Shown: piece by piece, positions 7,824 through 17,414 of the stretch | Numbering within the stretch: position 1 is the first letter of the stretch | Layout of the letters: every line of letters begins with the position of its first letter | Assembly (NCBI GenBank): GCA_017460085.1 | Contig: JAFUBQ010000013.1 | Span: 1-64,000, forward strand | Reading direction: 5' to 3' | Source of the DNA: Alphaproteobacteria bacterium | GTDB lineage: Bacteria; Pseudomonadota; Alphaproteobacteria; RF32; CAG-239 | DNA length: 64,000 nucleotides | Program-made: the position numbers and the translations under genes | Notes under the pieces: generated by a model | What the model was told of the DNA's origin: nothing | Seen by the model: only the letters and a program-made list of their open reading frames with translations | The model's database searches: none

Positions 7824-10222
7824 TGAAAAAAATGTTTCTGAAAATCTTTTCTGTATGTTTGATAATTTTAGGACTTTATTGCGGAGTTTCGAATGAGGTT
7901 TTCGCAGCACCGATTCCCGAAGCAAAAAGACTTAGCCAATCACAAATAAATCAGGCATTGGCACACACACAAATCACTGCCGAGTTGGAAAAAATTAAAA
8001 AAGGATTGGCAAAATCTAATATTGCCAAAGAAAAACTTGATGAATATTCATCATATTTGAATAAAATTGAAATTCAAATTATTGAGAATAAAAAAGAAAT
8101 AGAAAAACAAGCGAAGTTTGTGCAAAAGCAGCTTGATGCACTTGGTAGAGCTCCGCAAGAAGGAGAGACTGAAGATGCAGCTATTACCAAACAGCGAGAA
8201 GATTTAGTGCAGCAACTTTCAGCCGAAGACCGCATAATTAAAGAGGCGGATTTACTCTTGGTGCAAATGGAAGATTTAACGGTGCAAGTATTAAACACGC
8301 GCAATCATCGTTTGTATGGTGATATGATGACCAAACAGTCGGCGTTGATTAATCCGTTGGTCTTTTTTGAGGGTATTAAGGCTTATGGAATTTTTTTCTG
8401 GGATGTTGTTAAATCGCCGTTGGAATGGTACCAAAATTTACCGCAAAGTCAGCGTTCTTATGCACTTTTCAGTATCGTCGTAATGTTCATTATTTTGATG
8501 ATTGCACTGGCGCTTGCCATATTTTTACGCAAACTGATATTAAATTATTGGGGATATAAATCAGATATTGCTAATCCGACATTCAATCGCAAAGTTATCG
8601 CTGCGGTGGCGGTTGCCACAGCCCGCGGATTGATATTTGCATTTTTGGTCGGTGGGTGCATTTTGTGGATGATTAGCACAAAGATTTTTGACGGCAGTTT
8701 GCTGGAAAATATTTTAATGACCACTTCGTTTGTAACTTTATTAGCCATTGCCGAAGCTACTGTTTCCAGAGTGACATTTGCGCCGAATTATCCGCAATGG
8801 CGCTTAGTTAACATTGCCAGCGAAAAGGCTACCCGTTTTACGCGGATGATGCTTACTTTTATTTTGGTTAATGCGGCGGCAACAATTCAGTTGATTGTTG
8901 CGCAAAAGGCAGATTATCCACATGAAACAATCCATTTTTTAATGGTTATCTGTTGTGCTATTAAAGCCTTTTTCTTAACTTGGTTTGCTAAAATATCATT
9001 TGATACATACAAAGACGAAGTTTCTGCTGATGCCGAAGTTGAGGAAACAGAAGAAAGCGTTGATCGTGGTTTGAAGATGATTGTCATCAGCCATTTGTTT
9101 TGCATTAGCATATTTGCACTTTCGCTTTTAGGATATCCGGAACTTTCTTTGTTTATTTTTAATCATATTGTAATGTCGCTGATTTTATGCGGAATGTTTG
9201 AAGTTTTGCGTCGTTCTATAATAGATGTTTCAAGCAAAATTATTGTTTCAGGCCCTTGGATGAAAGGTTTTCGCAGTTATAAAAAAACGGCAGTTGCAAA
9301 AATTGATTTTTGGCTGCGTGCAATAATTAATCCGACCATGATTTCGGTTTTGATTTTTATGCTGCTTAATTTATGGGGATTACCTGGTGATTTTATGCTA
9401 TCGGCAGCACGCAAAATTCTTTTTGGTTTTAAAATCGGTGGCATTGAAATTTCTTTAATAGCCGTAATTTTGGGGATTGTGGTTTTCTTTGCTTCGCTTA
9501 CGGTATCACGCGTTGTTAAAAATAAGCTGGCGGCAAATGTTTTAGCAAAAATAGATATGGACGACGGTGTGCGCCATTCACTAATATCGGGTATCGGCTT
9601 TTTAGGCTTCATTCTTTCAACATTGTTTGCTATTATGGCGCTGGGAATAAATTTGACTAATCTTGCGTTTATTGCCGGTGCTTTATCTGTTGGTATCGGT
9701 TTTGGTTTGCAAGATGTAATTAAAAATTTAGTTGCCGGTATAATCATTTTGTTAGAACGGCCGTTCCGTGTCGGTGACTGGGTTGTTTTAAGCGGAGTTG
9801 AAGGTAAAATTAAGCAAATTAATATTCGCACAACAGAACTGGAAAGTTTTGATAAAACAAGCATCATTATTCCAAACGCAACTCTTATTTCTTCAACGGT
9901 TACCAACAAAACACATGATGATAATATGTCACGCCAAAGTGTTTCTGTTGGGGTTGCGTATGGTTCTGACGTTGAAAAGGTTACGCAAATTTTACTAGAT
10001 TGTGCGGCAGAAAATAAACTGGTACTGAGAAATCCGGCCCCGTATGTTTTGTTCAAAGATTTCGGCTCAAGCAGTTTAGACTTTGAAATTCGTTTTTATG
10101 TTAAAGATATTAATAGCGGATGGAAAACTCCAAGTGAATTGCGTTATGCCATTAATAAAAAGTTTATTGACGAAGGAATTGAAATTCCGTTTCCGCAAGT
10201 TGTGGTTCATCAGGGGAGCTAA
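7823..10222 (+). CDS. Large MscS-family mechanosensitive channel
   Basis: 799 residues. A signal peptide (to about residue 29, ending EVFAA) is followed by a periplasmic coiled-coil region (about 30-165) and then about ten membrane segments. The MscS pore helix and beta-domain are clear: GALSVGIGFGLQDVIKN at about residue 620-636, then the LLERPFRVGDWV signature. This is the long MscK/YbiO-like architecture, which opens under membrane tension to release solutes during hypo-osmotic shock. It shares TGATG with the upstream USG-1-like gene, so the two are probably cotranslated. It converges on the SDR gene with a 4-bp overlap of the ends. Confidence 0.92.
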   Translation: MKKMFLKIFSVCLIILGLYCGVSNEVFAAPIPEAKRLSQSQINQALAHTQITAELEKIKKGLAKSNIAKEKLDEYSSYLNKIEIQIIENKKEIEKQAKFVQKQLDALGRAPQEGETEDAAITKQREDLVQQLSAEDRIIKEADLLLVQMEDLTVQVLNTRNHRLYGDMMTKQSALINPLVFFEGIKAYGIFFWDVVKSPLEWYQNLPQSQRSYALFSIVVMFIILMIALALAIFLRKLILNYWGYKSDIANPTFNRKVIAAVAVATARGLIFAFLVGGCILWMISTKIFDGSLLENILMTTSFVTLLAIAEATVSRVTFAPNYPQWRLVNIASEKATRFTRMMLTFILVNAAATIQLIVAQKADYPHETIHFLMVICCAIKAFFLTWFAKISFDTYKDEVSADAEVEETEESVDRGLKMIVISHLFCISIFALSLLGYPELSLFIFNHIVMSLILCGMFEVLRRSIIDVSSKIIVSGPWMKGFRSYKKTAVAKIDFWLRAIINPTMISVLIFMLLNLWGLPGDFMLSAARKILFGFKIGGIEISLIAVILGIVVFFASLTVSRVVKNKLAANVLAKIDMDDGVRHSLISGIGFLGFILSTLFAIMALGINLTNLAFIAGALSVGIGFGLQDVIKNLVAGIIILLERPFRVGDWVVLSGVEGKIKQINIRTTELESFDKTSIIIPNATLISSTVTNKTHDDNMSRQSVSVGVAYGSDVEKVTQILLDCAAENKLVLRNPAPYVLFKDFGSSSLDFEIRFYVKDINSGWKTPSELRYAINKKFIDEGIEIPFPQVVVHQGS

Positions 10223-10980
10223 ACTTTGTGCGGCAATGCCGAATAAATGTAATCGCTGACACAATTAGGCAAAATTGAAATTAACCATGCCGCAAAACGC
10301 ATTGGCCATGGAAATGTAATTAAACCAACATTTTTTTCAACTCGCTGGGCAATTATTTCAGCTGCTTTTTCCGCACTCATAAAAAACGGCATCGGACAAG
10401 TGTTTTTATCGGTAATGCGCGATTTTACAAATCCGGGACAAACTACATTAACTTGAATTCCTAGAGGTTTAAGCTGATTGCGCAATGCTTCGCCATAAGC
10501 CTTTACACAAGCTTTTGATGCGCTATATGAAGGACAAGCCGCTAATCCATGATATCCGGCAATAGAAGAAGTAATAACAATGGTTTTAGAACCTGATGAT
10601 GATGTACTTTTAAATATCTCAACTGTCGGTAAAATTGTGTTTAACACTCCCATAACATTAGTTGCAAATGTTTGATAAATATTTTCAGTGGTCTCCTCAC
10701 CGGTAGAAATTCCGGCATTAGCATAAACAATATCTAAAGGAGCAGTTTGTTGGCATTTTTGCAGCCAAAGCTCCGTTTTTTGCCGATTCGCAATATCAAT
10801 TTGCTCAATATAAACATTGCAGCCGAATTGTTCGCACTGAGCTTTAATCTCATTCAAACGTTCAATATTTCTACCGCATAAAAATAAATTTTCAGCATTG
10901 TGCTTAGCATAATATAGGGCTAAAGCTGCGCCAATTCCAGAAGATGCACCGGTTATTAAAATATTTTTTAATGTTTTCAT
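10219..10980 (-). CDS. Short-chain dehydrogenase/reductase
   Basis: 253 residues when started at 10980 (AAAGG upstream, MKTLKNILITGASSGIG); the open frame extends further without a better start. TGASSGIG is the NAD(P)-binding motif, NAG the structural motif, and YSASK holds the catalytic Tyr and Lys, with a Ser about 13 residues before. The C-terminus has a hydrophobic tail (FPWPMRFAAWLISILPNCV) of the type seen in membrane-associated SDRs. The substrate cannot be read from the sequence. The gene is divergent from gmk across about 84 bp. Confidence 0.9.
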   Translation of the reverse strand: MKTLKNILITGASSGIGAALALYYAKHNAENLFLCGRNIERLNEIKAQCEQFGCNVYIEQIDIANRQKTELWLQKCQQTAPLDIVYANAGISTGEETTENIYQTFATNVMGVLNTILPTVEIFKSTSSSGSKTIVITSSIAGYHGLAACPSYSASKACVKAYGEALRNQLKPLGIQVNVVCPGFVKSRITDKNTCPMPFFMSAEKAAEIIAQRVEKNVGLITFPWPMRFAAWLISILPNCVSDYIYSALPHKV

Positions 10981-11064
10981 TTCAAACCTTTCTCGCAAAA
11001 AAAATATTGCATTATTATCTGATTGTTTTATAATGCCATTCGATTTATTTTGCAAGAGGAAGAT

Positions 11065-11727
11065 ATGACTGATATTTTAGAACAATTAGATGAAGTAAGA
11101 CGTGGTGTTATGTTTGTGATTGAAGCCCCGTCTGGCACAGGTAAAACAACGGTTATCAGAAAGTTGTTGGCTGAAGATGAAGATTTAAAATTTTCTGTTT
11201 CGGTAACAACACGTCAACGCCGCGAAGGAGAAGTGGATGGGGTTGACTATCAATATGTCAGCGATGCCGAATATGATAAATTGTTGGCTGAAGATGCTTT
11301 TTATGAAACTGTAGATTCATTATATGGTTGTCGTTATGGCACATTACGTTCTGAAGTCGACGGCTTTTTGAACGTTGGTCAGGATGTTATTTTCGATATG
11401 GATTGGCTGGGACTGGAACAAATGAAGGCGAAAGCACCGCAAGATGTTGTTTCAATATATTTATTACCACCATCAATTAAGGAATTGCGTCGACGTTTAG
11501 AAGGACGGCATACCGACAGTATTGAAAAAATTAATAAGCGAATGGGTTTGGTGCTGGAAAAGATGGCCCATTGGACAGAGTATGACTATGTAATTGTATG
11601 CCTTAACCCAGAACAGGCTACAGATACATTGAAAAAAATTATTGCAGCCGAACGCTTGAAACGTGTGCGTCAAACCGGATTAAAGGATTTTACGCAAAAA
11701 TTAATCGATGAAGTAAATCTTGGTTAA
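11065..11727 (+). CDS. gmk: Guanylate kinase
   Basis: 220 residues from the ATG at 11065, which has AGAGGA upstream; the open frame begins earlier but lacks a site. The P-loop APSGTGKTT is at residues 21-29. SVTTRQRREGEVDGVDY is the GMP-binding segment, and the second block YGCRYGTLRSEV follows. RRRLEGRHTDS forms the lid. It phosphorylates GMP to GDP. It is followed 26 bp later by cysK and lptG, which looks like one transcription unit. Confidence 0.96.
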   Translation: MTDILEQLDEVRRGVMFVIEAPSGTGKTTVIRKLLAEDEDLKFSVSVTTRQRREGEVDGVDYQYVSDAEYDKLLAEDAFYETVDSLYGCRYGTLRSEVDGFLNVGQDVIFDMDWLGLEQMKAKAPQDVVSIYLLPPSIKELRRRLEGRHTDSIEKINKRMGLVLEKMAHWTEYDYVIVCLNPEQATDTLKKIIAAERLKRVRQTGLKDFTQKLIDEVNLG

Positions 11728-11753
11728 GATATTTGCAATAAGAGGTGTAGCCG

Positions 11754-12695
11754 ATGATATATAATTCAGTAGAAGAACTTGTTGGCCATACACCTTTATT
11801 GCGCTTAAATAAAGTGATGCATCAATGCGGCTTAAATGCCGATTTGCTGGTGAAGTGCGAGTTTTATAATCCGATATTTTCAGTTAAGGACAGAGTCGCT
11901 CTTAATATGCTGGATAAAGCCCCGTTCAGCAAAATTAATTCCGATACGGTTTTTATTGAGGCAACTTCCGGTAATACGGGGATAGGTTTGGCTGCTTTTT
12001 GTGCGGCACGAGGATATAAGCTGATTATAGTGATGCCGGAAAATATGGCACCGGAAAAAATTGCGCTTATTCGTCATTTTGGAGCAGAAGTTCTGCTTAC
12101 ACCGGCGGCAGAAGGCATGGCAGGAGCTCTGCATAAGGTGGAAATTTTGAAAAGACGTTCAGCTAACTTAATTGAATTTAAACAATTTGAAAACGAAGCT
12201 AACGTTGAAGCCCACAAATTAACGACCGGAGCTGAAATTATCGAAGATACCGGCGGCAATGTTGATGCTGTTGTTTGCGGTGTTGGTACATCGGGAACAC
12301 TTACCGGCATTGTTTCAACCTTAAAATCTTGCGTACCGGATTTATATGTTATGGCAGTTGAACCGGCAGAAAGTGCGGTTTTAAGCGGAAAACCGCGAGG
12401 ATCACACCGCATCGGAGGTATCGGAGCCGGTTTTATTCCACCGCTATATCAACCTGATTTAGTTGATGAAATATATACGGTATCGACTAACGAAGCATTT
12501 AAAATGAGCCGTTTTGTGGCGCAAACAGAGGGACTACCAATAGGAGTTTCGGCAGCTGCAGCTATAGTCGGCACTGTTAATTTGGCTAAACGTAATGAGA
12601 TGAGCGGTAAAACGATTGTAACAATTTTACCGGATAGCATCGAACGCTATTTAACTGATGTTTTTTTTACTCAAACGGAGAATAATGCTTTATGA
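11754..12695 (+). CDS. cysK: Cysteine synthase (O-acetylserine sulfhydrylase family)
   Basis: 313 residues, a typical length for CysK. The PLP lysine is in NPIFSVKDRVALNM, TSGNTGIGLA is the substrate loop, and GVGTSGTLTG binds the PLP phosphate. It joins O-acetylserine and sulfide to form cysteine and acetate. GAGGTG precedes the start. The 3' end overlaps lptG by ATGA, which suggests translational coupling. Related enzymes (CysM, cystathionine beta-synthase) share these motifs, but the N-terminus GHTPLLRLNKV and the length favour CysK. Confidence 0.93.
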   Translation: MIYNSVEELVGHTPLLRLNKVMHQCGLNADLLVKCEFYNPIFSVKDRVALNMLDKAPFSKINSDTVFIEATSGNTGIGLAAFCAARGYKLIIVMPENMAPEKIALIRHFGAEVLLTPAAEGMAGALHKVEILKRRSANLIEFKQFENEANVEAHKLTTGAEIIEDTGGNVDAVVCGVGTSGTLTGIVSTLKSCVPDLYVMAVEPAESAVLSGKPRGSHRIGGIGAGFIPPLYQPDLVDEIYTVSTNEAFKMSRFVAQTEGLPIGVSAAAAIVGTVNLAKRNEMSGKTIVTILPDSIERYLTDVFFTQTENNAL

Positions 12696-13801
12696 AATTT
12701 TTTTCGATTCTCAGTCGCTATCTGACACGTCAATTTTTAGCAAATTTCTTTATGGTGTTTTTTGCCATCTTAGGAATTATCTTGCTTTTTGATTCTATTG
12801 AATCTTTACGTCGTGTTTCCGGACGTGAAGATATCGGGTTTTGGTTTACTGCGCAATATGCGGTTACGCGTATTACAAAAACTGTAGAAATTGTAATTCC
12901 GTTTGTAGTAATGGTTTCGGCAATGATTACATTTTGGCGCTTGAGTAAAAATAACGAATTTGTTATTATTCGCACTGCAGGTGTTTCAATTTTTAGTTTT
13001 TTACGCCCATTAATTATAGCAGCATTTTGCCTAGGTATTGCTAATATTACGTTGCTCAATCCGATTGCTGCCAAAATGTATGAATGGCACGAAGTATTAA
13101 GTTATCGCTTGGTCAGCCGAAATCCGAATGCAATGCTTTTTTCAAGCAGGGGATTATGGATTCGCGAGGCCGTAGAAGACGGAAAAGTTTTACTGATTCA
13201 GGCAAAGACACTGCGGCAAGAAAAAGATAACTTACTATGGATGCGTGATATCAGCATTACGGAATTGAATAGTTCATCACAAATTACACAAGCATATGAG
13301 GCCTATTTTGCTACATTGGAAGGAAATGTATTTCATCTTAAAGATGTCAAGCATATTGTCGGCGGAAAACCTGTGGAAAATATGTCTGATTATGTGTATA
13401 AAACAAATATTGATATGCAGAGAATAAAAGAAAATTTTATAGAACCTGACGCTATTTCTTTTTGGCAGCTTCCTGACACAATATCTTTTTATGAAAGTGC
13501 CGGATTTTCAGCGCGTTTACATTGGATGCGATATTTGAATTTATTGCTTTCGCCGTTTTTGTTGGTTGGTATGCTAATGATGGCTGCCGTATTTATGCTG
13601 CAAAATACCTTACGTGGTTCGGCAATTATGTGGCGCGTTGTTATTAGTATTGCCACCGGATTTTCAATATACTTTTTATCGCAAGTGGTTTACGCTTTCG
13701 GGGTTAATGGTTATATTCCGATATGGTTGGCAGTTTCTGCACCAACAATTATTATTTTATTAATGACAACGTCTTTATTGGTTCGTACTGATGAAGTTTA
13801 A
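12692..13801 (+). CDS. lptG: LPS export permease LptG
   Basis: 369 residues of the YjgP/YjgQ family: about three N-terminal and three C-terminal membrane segments flank a periplasmic beta-jellyroll domain (about residues 130-270). The N-terminus SRYLTRQFLANFFMVFF and the FDSIESLRR segment fit LptG. With LptF and the ATPase LptB2 it lifts LPS out of the inner membrane. The partner lptF lies about 15 kb away on the other strand. The start overlaps cysK by 4 bp. I chose LptG over LptF because the other copy is in the lptF-lptD context. Confidence 0.88.
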   Translation: MKFFSILSRYLTRQFLANFFMVFFAILGIILLFDSIESLRRVSGREDIGFWFTAQYAVTRITKTVEIVIPFVVMVSAMITFWRLSKNNEFVIIRTAGVSIFSFLRPLIIAAFCLGIANITLLNPIAAKMYEWHEVLSYRLVSRNPNAMLFSSRGLWIREAVEDGKVLLIQAKTLRQEKDNLLWMRDISITELNSSSQITQAYEAYFATLEGNVFHLKDVKHIVGGKPVENMSDYVYKTNIDMQRIKENFIEPDAISFWQLPDTISFYESAGFSARLHWMRYLNLLLSPFLLVGMLMMAAVFMLQNTLRGSAIMWRVVISIATGFSIYFLSQVVYAFGVNGYIPIWLAVSAPTIIILLMTTSLLVRTDEV

Positions 13802-13820
13802 ATTTAGCAAGGAGTAAAAA

Positions 13821-13982
13821 ATGAATACGACAACAATTTTGATTTATGCTGTAGCCGCAATTATCGGTTTTTATGCTTTTAAATTTATTTTAAAACTTCC
13901 TTTTTATTTAATCGGAATAGCATTCCTTTGCGGTTTGGGCTGGTTTGTTTTCTATTATCTGTTTCCGCTTTTAGGCAACTAG
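13821..13982 (+). CDS. 53-residue membrane protein
   Basis: A short ORF starts at an ATG with a good AAGGAG site (13809-13814), 19 bp after lptG, and ends TAG at 13980-13982. The product begins MNTTTILIYAVAAIIGFYAF and has two hydrophobic segments (about residues 5-24 and 27-51) separated by KFILKLP. It contains only two charged residues, both Lys. The Shine-Dalgarno site, the position in the gmk-cysK-lptG run and the membrane pattern support a real gene. It could be a small accessory subunit or phage-shock-like protein, but I do not recognise it. Confidence 0.65.
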   Translation: MNTTTILIYAVAAIIGFYAFKFILKLPFYLIGIAFLCGLGWFVFYYLFPLLGN

Positions 13983-14305
13983 TTTGCAATACGTGTGGTA
14001 AAATAGAAATCTATGCATTTTTCCAGCTGACCTATCATACGATTATAATTTTCCGGCAAATTAGAAATTACGTAAGGGTCGTTTGGGTCAAAATGATATA
14101 AAAAACATTTTAAAATTTGTCCGTATATTTTATTAATTTTTGTTGCCGTAGAGGAAATTTTAATGTTTTGCTCAGCCAAAGCATATATACACTCACACAG
14201 TTGCCGCAATCCTTCTTTATGAAAAACTCGTTTGTGCAGCAGATAAAATAGAAAACTGTTGTTTTTAGCTTCAAAATTGTTATCTAAAACCTCATATGCA
14301 TCCAT
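13979..14305 (-). CDS. Hypothetical helical protein, 108 residues
   Basis: A soluble, mostly helical product with many Asn, Lys and aromatic residues and no signal peptide or known motif. Two cysteines in QLCECIYAL and another in KCIDFYF may be structural. It converges on the 53-residue gene with a 4-bp overlap of stop regions (13979-13982). The upstream Shine-Dalgarno is weak. I do not recognise the family. Confidence 0.5.
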   Translation of the reverse strand: MDAYEVLDNNFEAKNNSFLFYLLHKRVFHKEGLRQLCECIYALAEQNIKISSTATKINKIYGQILKCFLYHFDPNDPYVISNLPENYNRMIGQLEKCIDFYFTTRIAN

Positions 14306-14392
14306 AATTTTAATCCATACTGTTTTACTGCTTTTATTCGTATCATATCTTTATATAAAAATCAAACAGTCTTTATTAAATTTTATTAAATT

Positions 14393-15061
14393 TTAGTCAC
14401 CGTCGCGCAAATATTTTTGCTTTAAGCGCGTAATAGGATCTATCTTGGCATCAATAACTTCATGCATCGCCTGAGCTATTTGACGACGTTTACAACTTCG
14501 CATAAAGTTTTCCTGATTTTGCTGCATTCGTTCTTCTTGCGGTGTTTGCGGATAATTTAAGTGTGATTGGTGCTTTTGCGCAAATATTCTGCGTTTTTCA
14601 CGTTCACGCCGCATGAAAATTTCTTCATCTGTTTCTTTAACTTTTTGCCCGAGTAATTTTTGTTGTTGCTTATCTTGTTCTTGTTGTTCTTCCTTAATTT
14701 TGTCAGCATAAAGCTCTGTTTCCGGCGCACTTAATACATATGGCAGAGTAGAGTTTAGCCCTGCCGCTTTCATTTTTTTATAAGTTTGTAAAATAATAGG
14801 GCGCAAGCGTTCTTGAGATACGACCGTTTCTTGAGCAAACACAATTTCCGGTTCGCCTTCGTTAATAACATTAAGGTAAACAGATTTTGCAATGTCACGA
14901 ATCATTAAATTTGGCTGATTGCCACGGAAAATTTGCAGACGGCTGTAAAAAATCATATCGTGAATGACACCGCCTGCTGGCACAATGTCGGCAAATATTT
15001 CGTCGTTCAAACTTGAAGATGATGGTTGCCAGCAAATTACCCTATATTCTTTTTTTTCCAT
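14393..15061 (-). CDS. Hypothetical charged protein downstream of ackA
   Basis: 222 residues with GGAGG before the ATG. The N-terminal 110 residues look folded (EYRVICWQPSSSSLNDEI), the middle is a Gln/Glu/Lys-rich helix (about 120-190), and the C-terminus ends DPITRLKQKYLRDGD. No membrane segment. It starts 18 bp after ackA, so it is probably in the pta-ackA transcript. No family recognised. Confidence 0.6.
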   Translation of the reverse strand: MEKKEYRVICWQPSSSSLNDEIFADIVPAGGVIHDMIFYSRLQIFRGNQPNLMIRDIAKSVYLNVINEGEPEIVFAQETVVSQERLRPIILQTYKKMKAAGLNSTLPYVLSAPETELYADKIKEEQQEQDKQQQKLLGQKVKETDEEIFMRREREKRRIFAQKHQSHLNYPQTPQEERMQQNQENFMRSCKRRQIAQAMHEVIDAKIDPITRLKQKYLRDGD

Positions 15062-15079
15062 GTTTTCCCTCCGTGAATT

Positions 15080-16267
15080 TTATTTAAGTCCGCAAAGGCG
15101 CATTGTATCTTTAGCAATAACTAGTTCTTCGTCAGTTGGAATCATAAATACTTTAACTTTAGAATCCGGTGTTGAAAGCATAACTTTTGTTGCGTGCAAT
15201 TTATTGTTTTCTTCATCAATTTTGATGCCGAGAAATGCCAATTTTTCCATCACCATATGCCGCATGACAACGCCGTTTTCTCCAACACCTGCCGTGAACA
15301 CGATGGCATCAACGCCTCCTAATTCGGCAATATAGCTGCCGATAATTTTAACCAGCGAATGAACATAGCATTTTGTGGCCAATAAACATTTTTCATTACC
15401 GCTCAGTAAGCCGGATTCAATATCACGATTATCGGAGTATCCGCACAATGCTAACATACCGCTTTGTTTGTTGAGCATATTATTTACTTCATCGGCTGTA
15501 AGTCCGTCTTTTTTCATAATATACAGCGGAATATACGGGTCAATATCGCCGGAGCGGGTTCCCATAATAGTTCCGGCAAGCGGCGTAAAGCCCATCGATG
15601 TATCAATACATTTTCCTTCATCAATAGCCGCCAATGAAGCGCCATTCCCCAAATGGCAGGTAATAATTTTGCCTCTTTTGCCAATTAATTTAGCGCATTC
15701 TTCATAAACATATTGATGTGATGTGCCATGAAAACCATAACGGCGGATTTTGTTGCGTTTATATTGATCTTCCGGCAAAGCATACAAATATGCTTCCGGT
15801 GCCATGGTTTGATGAAAAGAAGTATCAAAAACCGCAACTTGCGGAATATTCGGCAAAACTTCCTGCACGGCTTTAATGCCCAAAACATGAGCCGGATTAT
15901 GCAGCGGCGCAATTTCCGATAAGCTGGCAATATCGGCCACCACTTTTTCATCAATCAGCACCGAGCCTTTGAAAATATCGCCACCTTGTGCCACACGATG
16001 TCCGACCGCACTCAATTCATCCATACTTTTCAGTGCGCCGTTAAGCAAAAAACCAAACACGCCTTTAATGGCTTCAGAATGTGTAGGTAGCGGCATTAAA
16101 TGTTCTTGTTTCGGGCTTCCGCCATATTGAATTTTAATCACCGAATTAACCATACCGATACGTTCGGCAATACCTTTAGAAACAACTTCATATTTTTCAC
16201 CGTCAACATTATAGAGTTGAAATTTAAGTGAAGAAGAACCACAATTAATAACTAAAATTTTTTCCAT
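15080..16267 (-). CDS. ackA: Acetate kinase
   Basis: 395 residues, the usual length. ILVINCGSSSLKFQLY is the N-terminal phosphate-binding signature, FDTSFHQTM and GFHGTSHQYV are the second signature with catalytic His, and HLGNGAS and GTRSGDIDP line the nucleotide site. It converts acetyl phosphate and ADP to acetate and ATP. It follows pta by 14 bp, so the pair makes ATP from acetyl-CoA and secretes acetate, a fermentation route. Confidence 0.97.
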   Translation of the reverse strand: MEKILVINCGSSSLKFQLYNVDGEKYEVVSKGIAERIGMVNSVIKIQYGGSPKQEHLMPLPTHSEAIKGVFGFLLNGALKSMDELSAVGHRVAQGGDIFKGSVLIDEKVVADIASLSEIAPLHNPAHVLGIKAVQEVLPNIPQVAVFDTSFHQTMAPEAYLYALPEDQYKRNKIRRYGFHGTSHQYVYEECAKLIGKRGKIITCHLGNGASLAAIDEGKCIDTSMGFTPLAGTIMGTRSGDIDPYIPLYIMKKDGLTADEVNNMLNKQSGMLALCGYSDNRDIESGLLSGNEKCLLATKCYVHSLVKIIGSYIAELGGVDAIVFTAGVGENGVVMRHMVMEKLAFLGIKIDEENNKLHATKVMLSTPDSKVKVFMIPTDEELVIAKDTMRLCGLK

Positions 16268-16281
16268 AATAACGCCTCATT

Positions 16282-17286
16282 TTATTTGGTTGCTTGAATA
16301 CATGTAATGGCAATTGCGCCGACAATATCTTCGGCAAAACAACCGCGGGATAAATCATTAATTGGAGCATTAAGGCCTTGCAAAATCGGGCCGTATGCCT
16401 CGCATCCGCCTAAACGCTGCAGCATTTTGTAGCAGATATTTCCGGCTTCCAAATTTGGGAAAACCAAAATGCGGGCTTTGCCGGCAACTGGGCTGTTCGG
16501 GGCTTTTTTTGCCGCCACTACCGAGTTTAAGGCCGCATCTGCCTGTAGTTCGCCGTCGATTTGAATGCCGCGATTTTTATATCGTTCGGTCAGCAACGCT
16601 TCTTGCGCTAATTTTGTGGCGCGAACAACCTTATCAACGCCTTCACTTTTGGCCGAACCTTTTGTAGAAAATGACAGCATTGCCACATTCGGTTCAATTC
16701 CGAAATGTATGGCTGTTTCTGCGGCATCTAAGGCAATATCGGCCAGCTCCTGTTCAGTAGGATTGATAATAACTCCACAATCGGTAAAAATGTATGGTTC
16801 ACCATTGCTCAGCATAATAAAAAATGATGAAACGCTTTTTCCTTTTTGCGCCGATTTAATAATCTGCAATGCCGGACGCACCGTATCGGCTGTAGAATGA
16901 CAAGCACCAGAAACCATGCCGTCAGCATGGCCGGCTTTAATCATCAATGTTCCGAAATAATTGCCGTTAAGAGCCAATTTTTCGGCATCTTCGCGGCTTA
17001 AGCCTTTTTCTTTACGCAGTTGATATAACAATTCAGTATATTCAGCCAAATTAGGCGATTCTTGCGGATTAATAAACGTAATTCCATCTGTTGCCCAATT
17101 TTGGGCGGCAAAATATTCCGCTGATTTTTTTTCATCACCTAAAACAATTAAACGAGCTGCACCGCTGTCGGCCACGATGTGCGCAGCTTCTAATACACGC
17201 TCATCTTCTCCTTCCGGTAAAACAATCGTTTTAACATCGCGTTTTGCTCTTGTCAGTAATGTTTTAATATAATCACTTTTAATCAT
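16282..17286 (-). CDS. pta: Phosphate acetyltransferase
   Basis: 334 residues, the short class I form without the N-terminal DRTGG-type domain of enterobacterial Pta. VLPEGEDERVLEAA is the N-terminal signature; KAGHADGMVSGACHSTADTV and FTDCGVIINPT are conserved core segments. It interconverts acetyl-CoA and acetyl phosphate. First gene of pta-ackA; divergent from the DUF2066 gene across 128 bp. Confidence 0.96.
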   Translation of the reverse strand: MIKSDYIKTLLTRAKRDVKTIVLPEGEDERVLEAAHIVADSGAARLIVLGDEKKSAEYFAAQNWATDGITFINPQESPNLAEYTELLYQLRKEKGLSREDAEKLALNGNYFGTLMIKAGHADGMVSGACHSTADTVRPALQIIKSAQKGKSVSSFFIMLSNGEPYIFTDCGVIINPTEQELADIALDAAETAIHFGIEPNVAMLSFSTKGSAKSEGVDKVVRATKLAQEALLTERYKNRGIQIDGELQADAALNSVVAAKKAPNSPVAGKARILVFPNLEAGNICYKMLQRLGGCEAYGPILQGLNAPINDLSRGCFAEDIVGAIAITCIQATK

Positions 17287-17414
17287 TTCCTACAGTCCTT
17301 TTCAAATAAATTGATTTTACATAACACAAATTTGATTAAAAAATCTATAAAATGTTTTGCTTTTTATACATATTTGTAATATGTTTTAGGAAAATGTATA
17401 AAAGGAGAAAGCTA

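Noticed and set aside
9277..10056. 259-residue minus-strand ORF inside the MscS gene
   Set aside because: Antisense shadow of a well-conserved channel domain; no ribosome site and no protein-like motifs.
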